In this document: piece after piece, positions 16,847 through 25,996 of the stretch | Position numbering within the stretch: position 1 is the first letter of the stretch | Layout: every line of letters starts with the position of its first letter | DNA from: Pararhizobium sp. YC-54 | GTDB lineage: Bacteria > Pseudomonadota > Alphaproteobacteria > Rhizobiales > Rhizobiaceae | Reading direction: 5' to 3' | Assembly (NCBI RefSeq): GCF_025847205.1 | Contig: NZ_JAOYTH010000010.1 | Coordinates: 213,544 to 277,543, forward strand | Length of the DNA stretch: 64,000 nt | Program-made: the position numbers and the translations under genes | The notes under the pieces: model-generated | The model's database searches: none | Told to the model about the DNA's origin: nothing | What the model saw: the letters and a program-made list of their open reading frames with translations, nothing else

Positions 16847-17968
16847 ATGCTGATTGAAAAAGCGGATCTAGGGGGGCTGAGCGGCAGCCATCAGCGGCTC
16901 ATCCGCCTTCTGCGGCGCTCGGCGCCCGCCTCACGGGCAGAACTGGCAGCCCTTTGCGGCCTTACCCCGGCGGCGGTCAGCATGCTGATCCACGAGTTGA
17001 TGACGCGCGGCATCGTCGTCGAGAGCGGGCGCCGGCAAGGTCACCGTGGACCGCCGCAGATCGATTTGCGGCTTTCGCCGAAGGCCGGCTATGCGCTCGG
17101 CATTCATGCCGACTACTATTCCGTCTATCTGACGGTCCTCGACTTTTGCGGCAAGCTGCGCGGCGAGCACCGGATCCACAACAGCTTTGCGAATTTCGGT
17201 AGGGTTGCCGCGACCATTGCCGAATGCGCGGACGCTCTCCTGGCGCGAAGCGGCATAGCCGCCGCCAACCTGATCGGTGCCGGTTTCGCATTGCCCATCC
17301 GTTTCCGCAACAGGGAGCCGGCCCTCGAGCTGGCCGAGGATGTGGGCCGATGGGGTGCCGTCGATATCGCTGCCACTTTGCACGATGCCCTCGGCTGCCC
17401 CGTGATCGTGGAAAACGACGCCAATGCCGCCGCCATCGGCGAGTTGACGGTCGGCAACCCGGAACACCACAAGAGCTTTTTCCACCTCTATCTCGGCAGC
17501 GGCATCGGCGGCGCGATCGTTCTCAACGGCAATCTCTATCGCGGCTATATCGGCAATGCCGGCGAGATCGGCGCATTGCGCCCGCGCTCCGTATGCCGGC
17601 CCTCTTTCGACGATCTTGCCGCCTGGCTCAAGGCGGACGGCGTGACCTTGCCGGTGGGGCGCGATCCCGACGAATGGGAGGCCGTTCTGGCCGCCGCACC
17701 GGAAAGCGTCGAACGGTGGACACAGCGGGCCGGACCGGAAGCCGCCCGCCTCGCATTCGCAGCAGGCGCCATTCTCGATCCGCCAGCGATCTATATCGGC
17801 GGCACGCTTCCGAAAAGCGTCCGGCGCGCGCTTACCCGATGGATGGATTTCTCGCGCCAGGAGCTTTTCGACGGTGGCACGCTGGCCCAGCCCCGGATTC
17901 TTCTGTCGGAAATACCGGCCGCGAACAGCGCCGCCCTCGGCGCGGCGGCGCTCGTCCTGCACCAATGA
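16847..17968 (+). CDS. ROK family transcriptional regulator
   Basis: The 373-residue protein combines an N-terminal winged helix (HQRLIRLLRRSAPASRAELAALCGLTPAAVSMLIHEL) with a ROK sugar-kinase-like domain (ENDANAAAIGEL, HLYLGSGIGGAIVLNGNLY, GNAGEIGAL). The usual zinc-binding CXCGXXGC motif of ROK proteins is reduced to a single cysteine (RPRSVCRPSF), so the zinc site is probably missing. It likely represses the divergent ABC/phosphodiesterase operon. The frame extends to a TTG at 16799, but that would run through the operator; the ATG at 16847 gives the normal N-terminus. Confidence 0.87.
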   Translation: MLIEKADLGGLSGSHQRLIRLLRRSAPASRAELAALCGLTPAAVSMLIHELMTRGIVVESGRRQGHRGPPQIDLRLSPKAGYALGIHADYYSVYLTVLDFCGKLRGEHRIHNSFANFGRVAATIAECADALLARSGIAAANLIGAGFALPIRFRNREPALELAEDVGRWGAVDIAATLHDALGCPVIVENDANAAAIGELTVGNPEHHKSFFHLYLGSGIGGAIVLNGNLYRGYIGNAGEIGALRPRSVCRPSFDDLAAWLKADGVTLPVGRDPDEWEAVLAAAPESVERWTQRAGPEAARLAFAAGAILDPPAIYIGGTLPKSVRRALTRWMDFSRQELFDGGTLAQPRILLSEIPAANSAALGAAALVLHQ

Positions 17969-18010
17969 TGGCGTTGTCACGTTGCTCCGATGAAGGTTGA
18001 ACGAGGTGTG

Positions 18011-18143
18011 TCAGCGGAAATCACGCACTTGCGCTGGACTCCAGCGGTTGTGCTGCCCTCGACCTCGCAGCCGCGCTCGTGGAACATTTCTTCCAGATCC
18101 CGATAGCTGAGCGGATATCGCAAGTAACAGCAACGCCTGCGCA
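18011..18143 (-). mobile_element. IS6 family transposase remnant 1
   Basis: The minus strand encodes RRRCCYLRYPLSYRDLEEMF followed by HERGCEVEGSTT, which matches the N-terminal LRY-LSYRDLEE-ERG-V-HST region of IS6/IS240-type transposases. Only about 40 codons remain, with no start, catalytic DDE residues or terminal repeats. It marks an old insertion between the ROK gene and the next operon. Confidence 0.6.
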
Positions 18144-18512
18144 GTTCGACGGGTCGGGAATCTAACGGACCGTTCCGACGTGGTGGAAAGGCCCGATAGC
18201 CGTCCGGGGGGCATAATCCCTTGAGGTCCTTTTTGACGCCAGCAGCTCTGTTTGGCCCGACGCCAGAAGAGCGACAGCACCTGCCTGATGCAGAAAAATC
18301 AAGAAGCCACTCATTTCAGATCGACCTTTCTCATGAGTCGTGCTTTCGGTGAATGGAGCTCGCCGTCAGAACCACTCGCGCTTACAAACGCACTGAAGCC
18401 GACGAGGAGACCAGCCTCTTTTTGGTGCCCCCTCGCCCGCCGCACGACGACAGAGTTTCGACCGGTGACAGCCCACAAGGCCTTTTCAAGGCTCGCCAGC
18501 GCGCCGCGAGCG
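18144..18512. other. 369 bases without recognisable content
   Basis: No coding frame, RNA gene or repeat could be supported here. It lies between the IS6 remnant and the 3' end of the phosphatase gene and is probably decayed insertion-associated DNA. Confidence 0.5.
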
Positions 18513-19301
18513 TCATGCCATATGGAGCGCCTGCAATGCGGCCAGATGGATTTCGCTGTTCGCCGCCATCAGCACCGTGTCGTAACGCGGCGCATCCATG
18601 AGCGGCCTGCCGTCCCAATCGGTCACGATTCCTCCGGCCGCCTGGATGATCGGCATCTGCGGGAGGATATCGTAATCGAACACGTCGCTTTCGATCAGAA
18701 GATCGATGCCGCCGAGCGCGAGAAGGCCGGCGGCATAACAATCGTGCGAGAAACGGGTGAAACGGACCTTTGCGGCCAATGCGGCGAAGCGTTCGTGACG
18801 CTCCCGGTCGAATTGTTCGAGCGCGGAGGTATAGACGATCGCCTGATTGAGGGCTGTCCTGCCGCTGGTGCGGATCGGTTCGCCGTTGAGCGTTGCCGCA
18901 GCGCGTGTGCCGAGCCAGCGTTCGCCCGTGATCGGCTGGTTGATCAGGCCCAGCACCGGTTCGCCTTGGTGCAGGAGCGCGATCTGGGTGCCGAAGGCGA
19001 GCGAGCCGGAGACAAAGGATTTGGTACCGTCGATCGGATCGAGCACCCATATCCAACCCGCATCCGTCCGGCAGGCGCCAAATTCCTCTCCCCGGATGCC
19101 GTGGTCGGGAAAATGCGCCTCGATCATTTGCCGCATCGTCGCTTCCGCATTGCGGTCGGCGACGGTGACCGGGCTGGCGTCCGCCTTGGCGTCGATTTCC
19201 AGCCGCTTACGGAAATGCGGACGGATCACGTCGGCCGCGGCATCCGCCATCGCGTGGGCCAGCGCCAAGAAGGCCGGTGGGCAGATTTGCTCCTGGGTCA
19301 T
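18513..19301 (-). CDS. Inositol monophosphatase family phosphatase (HisN-like)
   Basis: The 262-residue Mg-dependent phosphatase has the three metal-site regions of the IMPase family: the glutamate in IRGEEFGA (about residue 72), WVLDPIDGTKSFVSG (about 91-105) and the late aspartate in ESDVFDYDILPQMPIIQAAGG (split here as E-S-D-V...D-I-L-P). It is nearest to the HisN/inositol-phosphatase branch. It lies last in an ABC transporter operon and overlaps the isomerase gene by four bases. A role in removing phosphate from an imported sugar or polyol phosphate is the natural reading of the context; histidinol-phosphatase activity is the alternative. Confidence 0.85.
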   Translation of the reverse strand: MTQEQICPPAFLALAHAMADAAADVIRPHFRKRLEIDAKADASPVTVADRNAEATMRQMIEAHFPDHGIRGEEFGACRTDAGWIWVLDPIDGTKSFVSGSLAFGTQIALLHQGEPVLGLINQPITGERWLGTRAAATLNGEPIRTSGRTALNQAIVYTSALEQFDRERHERFAALAAKVRFTRFSHDCYAAGLLALGGIDLLIESDVFDYDILPQMPIIQAAGGIVTDWDGRPLMDAPRYDTVLMAANSEIHLAALQALHMA

Positions 19302-20362
19302 CCTTCGATCCTTTCGGCTTCGGTCGCGATTGTGCGCAACAGGGTTCTGACGGTATCGACCTGCCGGCTGGCGGCGACGACCTCCCGCCGGAGCCGCGTT
19401 TCCAGATCGCCGGTGCCGACCTGCGTGAAACTGGCGGTGCGGGCGGGAATGAAGGGGTCCGGCACCTCCGAGGGGAAGCGCAAGGCCGGCGCGAAATAGC
19501 CCTCTTCCTCCTCCAGCCCGAAGGCCAGAACCTGCGGCCGGTCGTCGCCGAGCAGCAGCAGCTCCAGGAACATCGCTTCAAGCGGCAGATGCCCTTCACT
19601 GGTCCGGCAGGCGAGATGCGCCCAGCCGCCGCGATCCGGCTGGATAAGGCAATCCTTCACATGCACCTCGGTAATATGCGGCGCTTGCGCCGCCAGCGCC
19701 GGCAGCGGCAGTTCGTAGGCATTGATCATATTGCCGAAATCGAACAGCAGGCTGAGGCGCGGATTGGCGACGGCACTGAGGATGCCGATCAGTTCCTCCG
19801 ATTTCAGGTCTTCGTGCTGTTCGAGCGTGTAGCGCAATCTGCCCTGCGGATCGAATTCCTCAAGCCGGCGCAGATCCGCGATCGTCCAGTCGATGATTTC
19901 GGAAATCCGGCCCTCATAGCGCGGATAGCAGCGCAGCGACGTCGCGCCAGTAGCGAGCGCGATGCGCACGGCATCCGAAAGCCCGGCGGCTTCCGTCGTG
20001 CTGGTCTCGACATGCAGTTCCAGCCCGCGCTCTCCCACCGCCTCGCCGAAAGCGCGCAAGGCATCATTGGGCATCCGGGCGAGGCTTGCCTGCTCACCGT
20101 CCTCGACATGGATCTTGACGCCGCAGAACTGCTGCGCTTCGGCGAATTCGGCAAGCTGCAGCGGCGTCATGCCGCCGAAGCGCATGTTGAGATGGAAAGC
20201 GTAGGCATGGGCAAACAACGGCGCGTTTTTCGCCCGCGCTGCAAGCCGGGCGCGGCTTGTCGGGGAAAGGGTTGCGATTCGCGTCCGCCAGTCGGGGGAC
20301 AGGGCGTTCCAGGGCATTTCGGTCAAGGTGCCGACTCCTCCACAAGCGACCGGTTGATTCAT
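19298..20362 (-). CDS. Sugar phosphate isomerase/epimerase-like TIM barrel protein
   Basis: The 354-residue protein has the AP-endonuclease-2-like barrel signature: GVKIHVEDGE, LELHVETSTTEA, LRYTLEQHEDL (metal Glu), LSLLFDFGNMIN (metal Asp) and ITEVHVKDCLI. It is longer than usual (about 280) with a C-terminal extension after about residue 290. The gene lies between the ABC ATPase and the phosphatase genes on the same strand. An ATG at 20317 is an alternative start that would remove the first 15 poorly conserved residues. The pairing of isomerase and phosphatase with an importer suggests stepwise processing of an imported sugar derivative. Confidence 0.8.
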   Translation of the reverse strand: MNQPVACGGVGTLTEMPWNALSPDWRTRIATLSPTSRARLAARAKNAPLFAHAYAFHLNMRFGGMTPLQLAEFAEAQQFCGVKIHVEDGEQASLARMPNDALRAFGEAVGERGLELHVETSTTEAAGLSDAVRIALATGATSLRCYPRYEGRISEIIDWTIADLRRLEEFDPQGRLRYTLEQHEDLKSEELIGILSAVANPRLSLLFDFGNMINAYELPLPALAAQAPHITEVHVKDCLIQPDRGGWAHLACRTSEGHLPLEAMFLELLLLGDDRPQVLAFGLEEEEGYFAPALRFPSEVPDPFIPARTASFTQVGTGDLETRLRREVVAASRQVDTVRTLLRTIATEAERIEG

Positions 20363-20370
20363 TGTTGCCG

Positions 20371-21432
20371 TCAGGCGGCGAGCACCAGCAGGTCGCGATG
20401 CGACACGCTGATCTCGACCGGCGTGCCGATAGAGGGCGGCGGCCTGTCGGGCTGGTTGAACGTATCGAGCGAGACGAGGCCGCCTTCGACCGCGACGCGG
20501 ATGCGGATCACCGCACCGAGGAAATGCACCTCGGTGATCGTGCCGGCGAGGACGACAGCATTGCCTTCGTCCTTGCGCCCCAGCGCCACCGTTTCCGGCC
20601 GCAGCGCCAGGCTGATGCGCTTGCCGGTCTGGCCGGGCAGCGACCGGTTCAGTGCCACGGGCACACCGCCCAGCCGGATGCGACCGGCGGCGGCATCCAC
20701 GAGGTCGGCATCGATAAGGTTCAGCGTGCCGACGAACTGCGCGACGAAGCGTGTCGCCGGCCGGTTGTAGATTTCGAAGGGCGTGCCGACCTGGTCGGCC
20801 ACCCCCTGATGCATGACCACGACGCGATCCGACATGGACAGCGCCTCCTCCTGATCATGCGTCACGAAAATGGTGGTGATGCCGAGATCGCGCTGGATGC
20901 GGCGGATCTCCTCGCGCAGGCTGACGCGGATTTTTGCGTCGAGCGCCGAAAGCGGCTCGTCGAGCAGAAGCACCTGCGGGCGCGGCGCCAGCGCACGGGC
21001 GAGCGCGACGCGCTGCTGCTGGCCACCGGAGAGCTGGAAGGGGTAGCGCCCGCCCAGTTGCGACAGGCCGATCAGTTCCAGCATTTCGCCGACGCGCTTG
21101 CGGATCGCGGCCTTGTCTTCGCCCGCCACCTTGAGGCCGAAGCCGATATTCTCCTCCACCGTCAGGTTGGGAAAGAGTGCATAGGCCTGGAACACCATGC
21201 CGATCTTGCGCCGGTTGGCCGGAAGGCCGGTCACGTCGCGCCCGTCGATGCGGATCGCGCCCGATGTCGGCGTCTCGAAGCCAGCGACCATGCGCAGCAC
21301 CGTCGTCTTGCCGCAGCCGGAGGGGCCAAGGAAGGAGACGAACTCGCCCTTGTCGATGCCGAGGGTAAAGTCTTTCACGACGCGCAGCGCGCCGAAGGAT
21401 TTTTGCAGCTGGTGGATGTCGAGAAAGGCCAT
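20371..21432 (-). CDS. ABC transporter ATP-binding protein (PotA/AfuC type)
   Basis: The 353-residue ATPase has Walker A GPSGCGKTTVLRM, Q-loop FQAYALFPNLTV, signature [15 protein letters not shown], Walker B VLLLDEPLSALD, VTHDQEEALSM and a C-terminal TOBE domain. The set of one ATPase, two Pot/Fbp-type permeases and one binding protein is shared by spermidine, 2-aminoethylphosphonate, ferric-iron and sugar-phosphate (AfuABC) importers. Start ATG is two bases after the permease stop. Confidence 0.9.
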   Translation of the reverse strand: MAFLDIHQLQKSFGALRVVKDFTLGIDKGEFVSFLGPSGCGKTTVLRMVAGFETPTSGAIRIDGRDVTGLPANRRKIGMVFQAYALFPNLTVEENIGFGLKVAGEDKAAIRKRVGEMLELIGLSQLGGRYPFQLSGGQQQRVALARALAPRPQVLLLDEPLSALDAKIRVSLREEIRRIQRDLGITTIFVTHDQEEALSMSDRVVVMHQGVADQVGTPFEIYNRPATRFVAQFVGTLNLIDADLVDAAAGRIRLGGVPVALNRSLPGQTGKRISLALRPETVALGRKDEGNAVVLAGTITEVHFLGAVIRIRVAVEGGLVSLDTFNQPDRPPPSIGTPVEISVSHRDLLVLAA

Positions 21433-21434
21433 GG

Positions 21435-22223
21435 TCAGCGCCTCGCGGTGGAGAATTTGGAAAAGCGGGTGAACAGCTGGATCAGTCCCATGCAGGCCCA
21501 GGTGATGGCGAAGGCGACGACGGCGAGCGCCGAGGGCTCGTAGGCCCGGTTGCCGCCCATCCAGACCATGTAGGGGCCGAAGGAATTGACGTTGAGGAGT
21601 GCGGCGAAGACATATTCGCCGATGACGATTGCGAAGGTCAGGAAGGCGCCTGACAGCACCGAGACGAAGACGTTCGGCAGGATCACGACGGTAAGGATGC
21701 GCGCCCAGCCGGCCCCGAGCGACTGCGCCGCCTCGGTGAGGCTGGCGATGTCGATGGTGCGCAGGCCGGTGTCCACCGAGCGGTACATGTAGGGCAGCGA
21801 CAGCGTGGCGTAGCCGAACAGGAGGAGGATATTGGTGCCCAGCCAGCTTCCTGTCAGCGGCAGGATGGAGGAGGTGTTGTAGATGCGGATATAGCCGAAG
21901 ACGATGACGATAGGCGGGATGACCAGCGGCAACAGCGTGATGAATTCCACGATGGGGCGCAGGCCCGGAAAGCGCAGCCGCACGAAATAGGCCGTCGGCA
22001 CGACGATCAGGATGCCGAGCACGATGGTGAGCAGCGCCAGCCCCACCGAATAGCCGAAGGTCTGCTGGAACTGCGGATCGGCGAGCACGAGCCGGTAGGC
22101 TTCGAAACTGTATTCGCCGCGCTTCATGCGCATCGAGAAATCGACCATGCCGGCGAGCGGCAGCAGGAAATAGAGCCCACCGAGCACAACGGCGAGCCAG
22201 GACCAGAGGCGTTTTCCCGTCAT
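21435..22223 (-). CDS. ABC transporter permease (PotC type)
   Basis: The 262-residue membrane protein has six hydrophobic segments and the coupling motif LTEAAQSLGAGWARILTVVI (about residue 170). The start at 22223 overlaps the stop of the first permease as ATGA, so translation is coupled. It is the second channel subunit of this importer. Confidence 0.9.
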   Translation of the reverse strand: MTGKRLWSWLAVVLGGLYFLLPLAGMVDFSMRMKRGEYSFEAYRLVLADPQFQQTFGYSVGLALLTIVLGILIVVPTAYFVRLRFPGLRPIVEFITLLPLVIPPIVIVFGYIRIYNTSSILPLTGSWLGTNILLLFGYATLSLPYMYRSVDTGLRTIDIASLTEAAQSLGAGWARILTVVILPNVFVSVLSGAFLTFAIVIGEYVFAALLNVNSFGPYMVWMGGNRAYEPSALAVVAFAITWACMGLIQLFTRFSKFSTARR

Positions 22224-23104
22224 TTGACCCACCGTTCGGCGCGCATGCGCAGGAGAATGTAGATGCCGTTGGCGACGGCGGTGAGCACGATCATCGCAAA
22301 GGCGATGGCGTAGCCGAGATGCGGATCGTTGAGCACGTCGCCGCGAATCTGCGCAAACAGCACGATGGGCGCGATGGAGAGCGACGAACCGGTGAGCGCA
22401 ATAGCGGTGGCGACCGCACCGAAAGCATTGGCGAAGAGCAACGCCAGCGTGCCCAGCAGCGAGGGCCACAAAACCGGCAGCGCCACCATCCGCCAATACT
22501 GGAAACCGCTGGCACCGAGGCTTTCCGCCGCCTCGCGCCATTCGCGCCGCAGCCCCTCCAGCGCGGGCGTGATGATCAGCACCATCAGCGGGATCTGGAA
22601 ATAGAGATAGGTGAGTGCCAGCCCCAGGAACGAGACGATATTGAAGCCGCTGCCGTAGAGATTGATGCCGAACCAGTGGCGCAGCAGCATGGTCACGAAA
22701 CCGAGGCGGCCGAGCGTGGCGATGAAAGCAAAAGCGAGCGGCACGCCGGCGAAATTGGAGGCGACGCCCGAAAAGGTGAGGATGGCGTTGCGCAACGGGC
22801 GCGGCAGGCCACCGAGCGTGATGGCGGCAGCGATGAGGAAGCCGAACAGGCAGCCGAGCACGGCCGTCATCAGGCTGAGTTCGATGGAGATCCAGAAGGC
22901 CGACCGGATGGAGGGCGAGAGCAGCTTGCCAAGGTTTTCGAGTGTCGCCTCACCCTGCGCATTGCGAAAGGCCCCGACGACGATGTTAAGCGTCGGCAGG
23001 ATGAGGAACAGCGTGGCGAAAATGAAGAAGGGGGCGACCCCGAACCAGTTGAGAATCTGCCGCGGCCTGAGGGCGGCCGGCAGAGACACGGCACTTGTCG
23101 TCAT
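22220..23104 (-). CDS. ABC transporter permease (PotB type)
   Basis: The 294-residue permease starts with a basic segment and a helix (WFGVAPFFIFATLFLILPTL) and carries the coupling loop REAAESLGASGFQYWRMVAL (about residue 195). It pairs with the downstream permease. It is separated from the binding-protein gene by 81 bases that hold a strong hairpin. Confidence 0.9.
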   Translation of the reverse strand: MTTSAVSLPAALRPRQILNWFGVAPFFIFATLFLILPTLNIVVGAFRNAQGEATLENLGKLLSPSIRSAFWISIELSLMTAVLGCLFGFLIAAAITLGGLPRPLRNAILTFSGVASNFAGVPLAFAFIATLGRLGFVTMLLRHWFGINLYGSGFNIVSFLGLALTYLYFQIPLMVLIITPALEGLRREWREAAESLGASGFQYWRMVALPVLWPSLLGTLALLFANAFGAVATAIALTGSSLSIAPIVLFAQIRGDVLNDPHLGYAIAFAMIVLTAVANGIYILLRMRAERWVK

Positions 23105-23130
23105 CGGATTGTTCCCTGAAGGCGCTCCAG

Positions 23131-23160
23131 CCGGAGACTCCGCGACGGCGGAGCCTCCGG
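23131..23160 (-). other. Intercistronic hairpin after binding-protein gene
   Basis: CCGGAG-A-CTCCGC, loop GACG, GCGGAG-C-CTCCGG: two six-pair helices separated by one mismatch. It lies 25 bases past the binding-protein stop and ahead of the permeases, without a U-run, like the hairpin at 15324-15356. Confidence 0.6.
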
Positions 23161-23185
23161 ACCGGACGCGAGGCTTACTTCACAG

Positions 23186-24307
23186 TCACTTCACATTGGC
23201 GCCGACGACCTTGTCCCAGCCTTCGACGACCGCAGTCTTGTTGGCGGACAGCTCGTCCACGGTCGGGAATATCGCCTTTTCATAGGCTTCAGCCGGTGGC
23301 AGCTTGTCGAGGAGCTCCTGCGGGAATTTTCCGGCCTTCAGCATGGCGTTGAAGCGCGCAGGATGGCAGTAGCCCTTCAGCCAGCCGGTCTGGCCCTCGT
23401 CGGAATAGAGATATTCCATCCAGAGCTTGGCGGCGTTCGGATGCGGCGCATAGGCCGAGATCGCCTGCACGTAAACGCCGGCCACCACGCCGCTCTGCGG
23501 CACGACCACGTCCATCGGCGGATTGCCTTTCAGGCCGTCGCGCCAGGCGAGCAGGTTATAGTCCCAGGCGGCGACGATCGGCGTCTGGCCCTGCGCGATA
23601 GTACCGGCCTTGCCGAGCACCGGCACGAAATTGCCGGCCTTGTTCAGCTCTGCGAAGAGTTCCAGCCCCTTACCACCGGACTCCGCGCCCGGCTTCGCGC
23701 CGCGCGAAATGCCCGCCGACATCAGCGCCAGGATCGCCTGCGCCGAGGAGCGCGGATCGCCGGTGAGCGCGACGGCGCCGGAATATTCCGGCTTCACCAG
23801 GTCGGCCCAGTCGGCCGGTGCGGTTTCCAGCAGGTCCTTGTTCACGCCGAAGGCCATAACGCCGTAGTAATCGCCGTACCAATAGCCCTTCTCGTCCTTG
23901 ATATTGGCCGGGATTTCGTCCCAGGCCGCGACCTTGTGGGGCTGGAGCAATCCCTCTTCGGCGGCCGCCGGTGCGAAGGCAAGGCCGAGGTCGACGACGT
24001 CGGGGGCCTGCGAGCCCGTATTGCCCTTGTTGGCGCGGATTGCTTCCAGTTCGTCGGCGGTGCCCGCGTCGGGGTTCAGCTCGTTGACCTCGATGCCCGG
24101 ATACTTCGCCTTGAAGCCGGCGATGACCTCGCCGTAATTGCACCAGTCATGCGGTAGCGCGATGACCGTCAGCATGCCTTCCTTCGTGGCGGCGTCCAAG
24201 AGATTCTGCGGCGCCTCCGCACGCGCGAGGCCGGGCAAGGCGGTGACGAGGGCAAGCGTCGAAACGAATGCGCGGCTGGCCGCGCGGCGGGATACGAAGC
24301 GGTTCAT
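23186..24307 (-). CDS. ABC solute-binding protein (Pot/Afu type)
   Basis: The 373-residue periplasmic protein has a signal peptide beginning MNRFVSRRAASRAF, with arginine pairs that may be Tat-compatible, and cleavage after GLARA (about residue 30). The mature part has the type 2 periplasmic binding fold: AATKEGMLTVIALPHDWCNY, VIAGFKAKYPGIEVNEL, DVVDLGLAF, YYGVMAFGVNKDLL. AGGAGG is placed seven bases before the ATG at 24307, and this start removes 34 non-signal residues of the longer open frame. Relatives bind polyamines, ferric iron, 2-aminoethylphosphonate or sugar phosphates. The operon's phosphatase and isomerase favour a phosphorylated sugar; this is inference. Confidence 0.87.
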   Translation of the reverse strand: MNRFVSRRAASRAFVSTLALVTALPGLARAEAPQNLLDAATKEGMLTVIALPHDWCNYGEVIAGFKAKYPGIEVNELNPDAGTADELEAIRANKGNTGSQAPDVVDLGLAFAPAAAEEGLLQPHKVAAWDEIPANIKDEKGYWYGDYYGVMAFGVNKDLLETAPADWADLVKPEYSGAVALTGDPRSSAQAILALMSAGISRGAKPGAESGGKGLELFAELNKAGNFVPVLGKAGTIAQGQTPIVAAWDYNLLAWRDGLKGNPPMDVVVPQSGVVAGVYVQAISAYAPHPNAAKLWMEYLYSDEGQTGWLKGYCHPARFNAMLKAGKFPQELLDKLPPAEAYEKAIFPTVDELSANKTAVVEGWDKVVGANVK

Positions 24308-24469
24308 AGAATCCTCCTGTTGGCCGTTCTCGACGGCGCGTGGGCAATGGCTGCTTTGGTCCTTGCATCCGGTCGTCGGCCTTGCCGCCCGGCCCGGTTC
24401 CCCTTGCACCTGTCTGCGTCCTTTGGGGCTGCATCGGTGCGTTTTCGTGTAAGGAGAGGATGTAACATT

Positions 24470-24490
24470 TGGACAACAATCAAACGTCCA
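24470..24490. promoter_or_regulatory. Candidate MocR operator
   Basis: TGGAC-N11-GTCCA is an inverted repeat in the divergent gap, overlapped by ACAAT (24476-24480) and ATTGT (24493-24497). It lies 40 bases upstream of the MocR start. MocR proteins often use direct repeats instead, so the assignment is tentative. Confidence 0.35.
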
Positions 24491-24529
24491 TTATTGTGCA
24501 TTCGACTATACCAATTTTAAAGGCACGCC

Positions 24530-25996
24530 ATGGCCAAACAGTTCGAAGGCCCGATCCTGCCCTTCCTTCGCCTCGACGCGGCAGCGGCTCTGCCGAAATT
24601 CCGTCAGGTACAGGACCAGTTGCGCATGGCGATCCTGCGTGGCCACCTGCGGGCGGGCACGCGGCTGCCGGCAAGCCGCATCCTCGCGGAAGAGCTGGGC
24701 CTGTCGCGCCAGACGCTGGTGCGGGTGTTGGAGAACCTGAAGGCGGAAGGCTATCTGGAAGCGCGGCAGGGCGCGGGTACTTTCGTTTCCGCAGCCCTGC
24801 CCCGCCAGTTGCCGAAGCCGCGCTTCACGCCGGCCGAGGGCGATATCCCGCCGCGCCTGTCGCGGATCGGCGCCCTGTCGCGCGCCCTGTCGGCCAATAT
24901 CGGCCGGATGGAGCAAAAACCCTTCCTGCCCAACCAGCCGGCGCTCGACTGCTTTCCCTTTGCCGTCTGGCGCAAGTGCTGGAATGCGGCAACGCGCGGC
25001 GGCAGGGCTGCCATGGGCTATGGCGATGTCGCGGGCGAACTCATGCTGCGCCAGAGGATCGCCGAATATCTCGCCCTGCACCGGCGCGATCCTTGCGATC
25101 CCGAGCAGATCGTTATCACGCCCGGCGGGCACGCCGCCTTCACGCTCGCCGCGCTGGCGCTCGCCGATCCCGGCGACGGCATCTGGTTCGAGGACCCCGG
25201 CCCCGTCACGACCAGCAACCTGTTTCGCACGCTTGGCCTGACCCTCTGCCCGGTGGATGTCGATGCCGAGGGCATGAATGTCGCTGGCGCCATGGCGCGC
25301 CATCCCGATGCGCGGCTCGCCTTCGTCATGCCCTCGCGCCACCATCCGCTTGGGGTGACGCTGTCGCTGCCGCGCCGGCTCGCCCTCCTTGAATGGGCGC
25401 GGGCAAACGACACCTGGATCATCGAGGACGATTACGACAGCGAATTTCGCTACGATGGTGCGCCGCTGCCCTCCATGCGCTCCATCGACAGTAACGGGCG
25501 GGTGATCTATGCGGGCAGTTTCAGCAAGGCGCTCTATCCGGGTATCCGCATCGGTTACCTCGTGCTGCCGCCGCCGCTCGTCGGCACCTTCCGCAACCTT
25601 TCGGGCTTGATCCATCGCAGCGTGCCGGTCGAAACCCAGCTCGCGCTGGCCGAATTCATCGGTGGCGGCCACTTCGCCAGCCACCTGCGCCGCATGCGCG
25701 GCCTCTATGCCGAACGCCGCGCGGCCTTCCAAGAGGCAGGCCGGGTGGCGCTGGCCGGGCTTGCCCGCATCGATTGCTCCGAAAGCGGGCTCAACGCGCT
25801 CGCCTGGCTGGAAAAGTCCGGGGACCGGACAGCGCATCGCGTCGTGCTCGATGCCGGGCTGCAATGTTATCCGCTGTCTGACTATACGATCGCGACGCCC
25901 CGGCCAAGCGCGCTCATCCTCGGCTATGCCGGCGTGCCGGCCGAGCGGATGAAGCCCTATCTCGGCCGTTTCGCCGAGGCGCTCTCCCGGTCGTGA
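24530..25996 (+). CDS. MocR family regulator (GntR domain plus aminotransferase fold)
   Basis: The 488-residue protein has an N-terminal GntR winged helix (GHLRAGTRLPASRILAEELG, about residues 40-60) joined to a fold type I aminotransferase domain with HHPLGVTLSLP and the PLP lysine in YAGSFSKALYPGIRIGYL (about 330). MocR regulators sense PLP adducts of amines or amino acids (GabR, TauR, PdxR, EnuR). It is divergent from the Pot/Afu-type ABC operon, its likely target. A PLP-dependent sensor hints that the imported compound, or a product of it, has an amino group; this conflicts mildly with a plain sugar phosphate and would fit an amino sugar or aminophosphonate. Confidence 0.9.
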   Translation: MAKQFEGPILPFLRLDAAAALPKFRQVQDQLRMAILRGHLRAGTRLPASRILAEELGLSRQTLVRVLENLKAEGYLEARQGAGTFVSAALPRQLPKPRFTPAEGDIPPRLSRIGALSRALSANIGRMEQKPFLPNQPALDCFPFAVWRKCWNAATRGGRAAMGYGDVAGELMLRQRIAEYLALHRRDPCDPEQIVITPGGHAAFTLAALALADPGDGIWFEDPGPVTTSNLFRTLGLTLCPVDVDAEGMNVAGAMARHPDARLAFVMPSRHHPLGVTLSLPRRLALLEWARANDTWIIEDDYDSEFRYDGAPLPSMRSIDSNGRVIYAGSFSKALYPGIRIGYLVLPPPLVGTFRNLSGLIHRSVPVETQLALAEFIGGGHFASHLRRMRGLYAERRAAFQEAGRVALAGLARIDCSESGLNALAWLEKSGDRTAHRVVLDAGLQCYPLSDYTIATPRPSALILGYAGVPAERMKPYLGRFAEALSRS

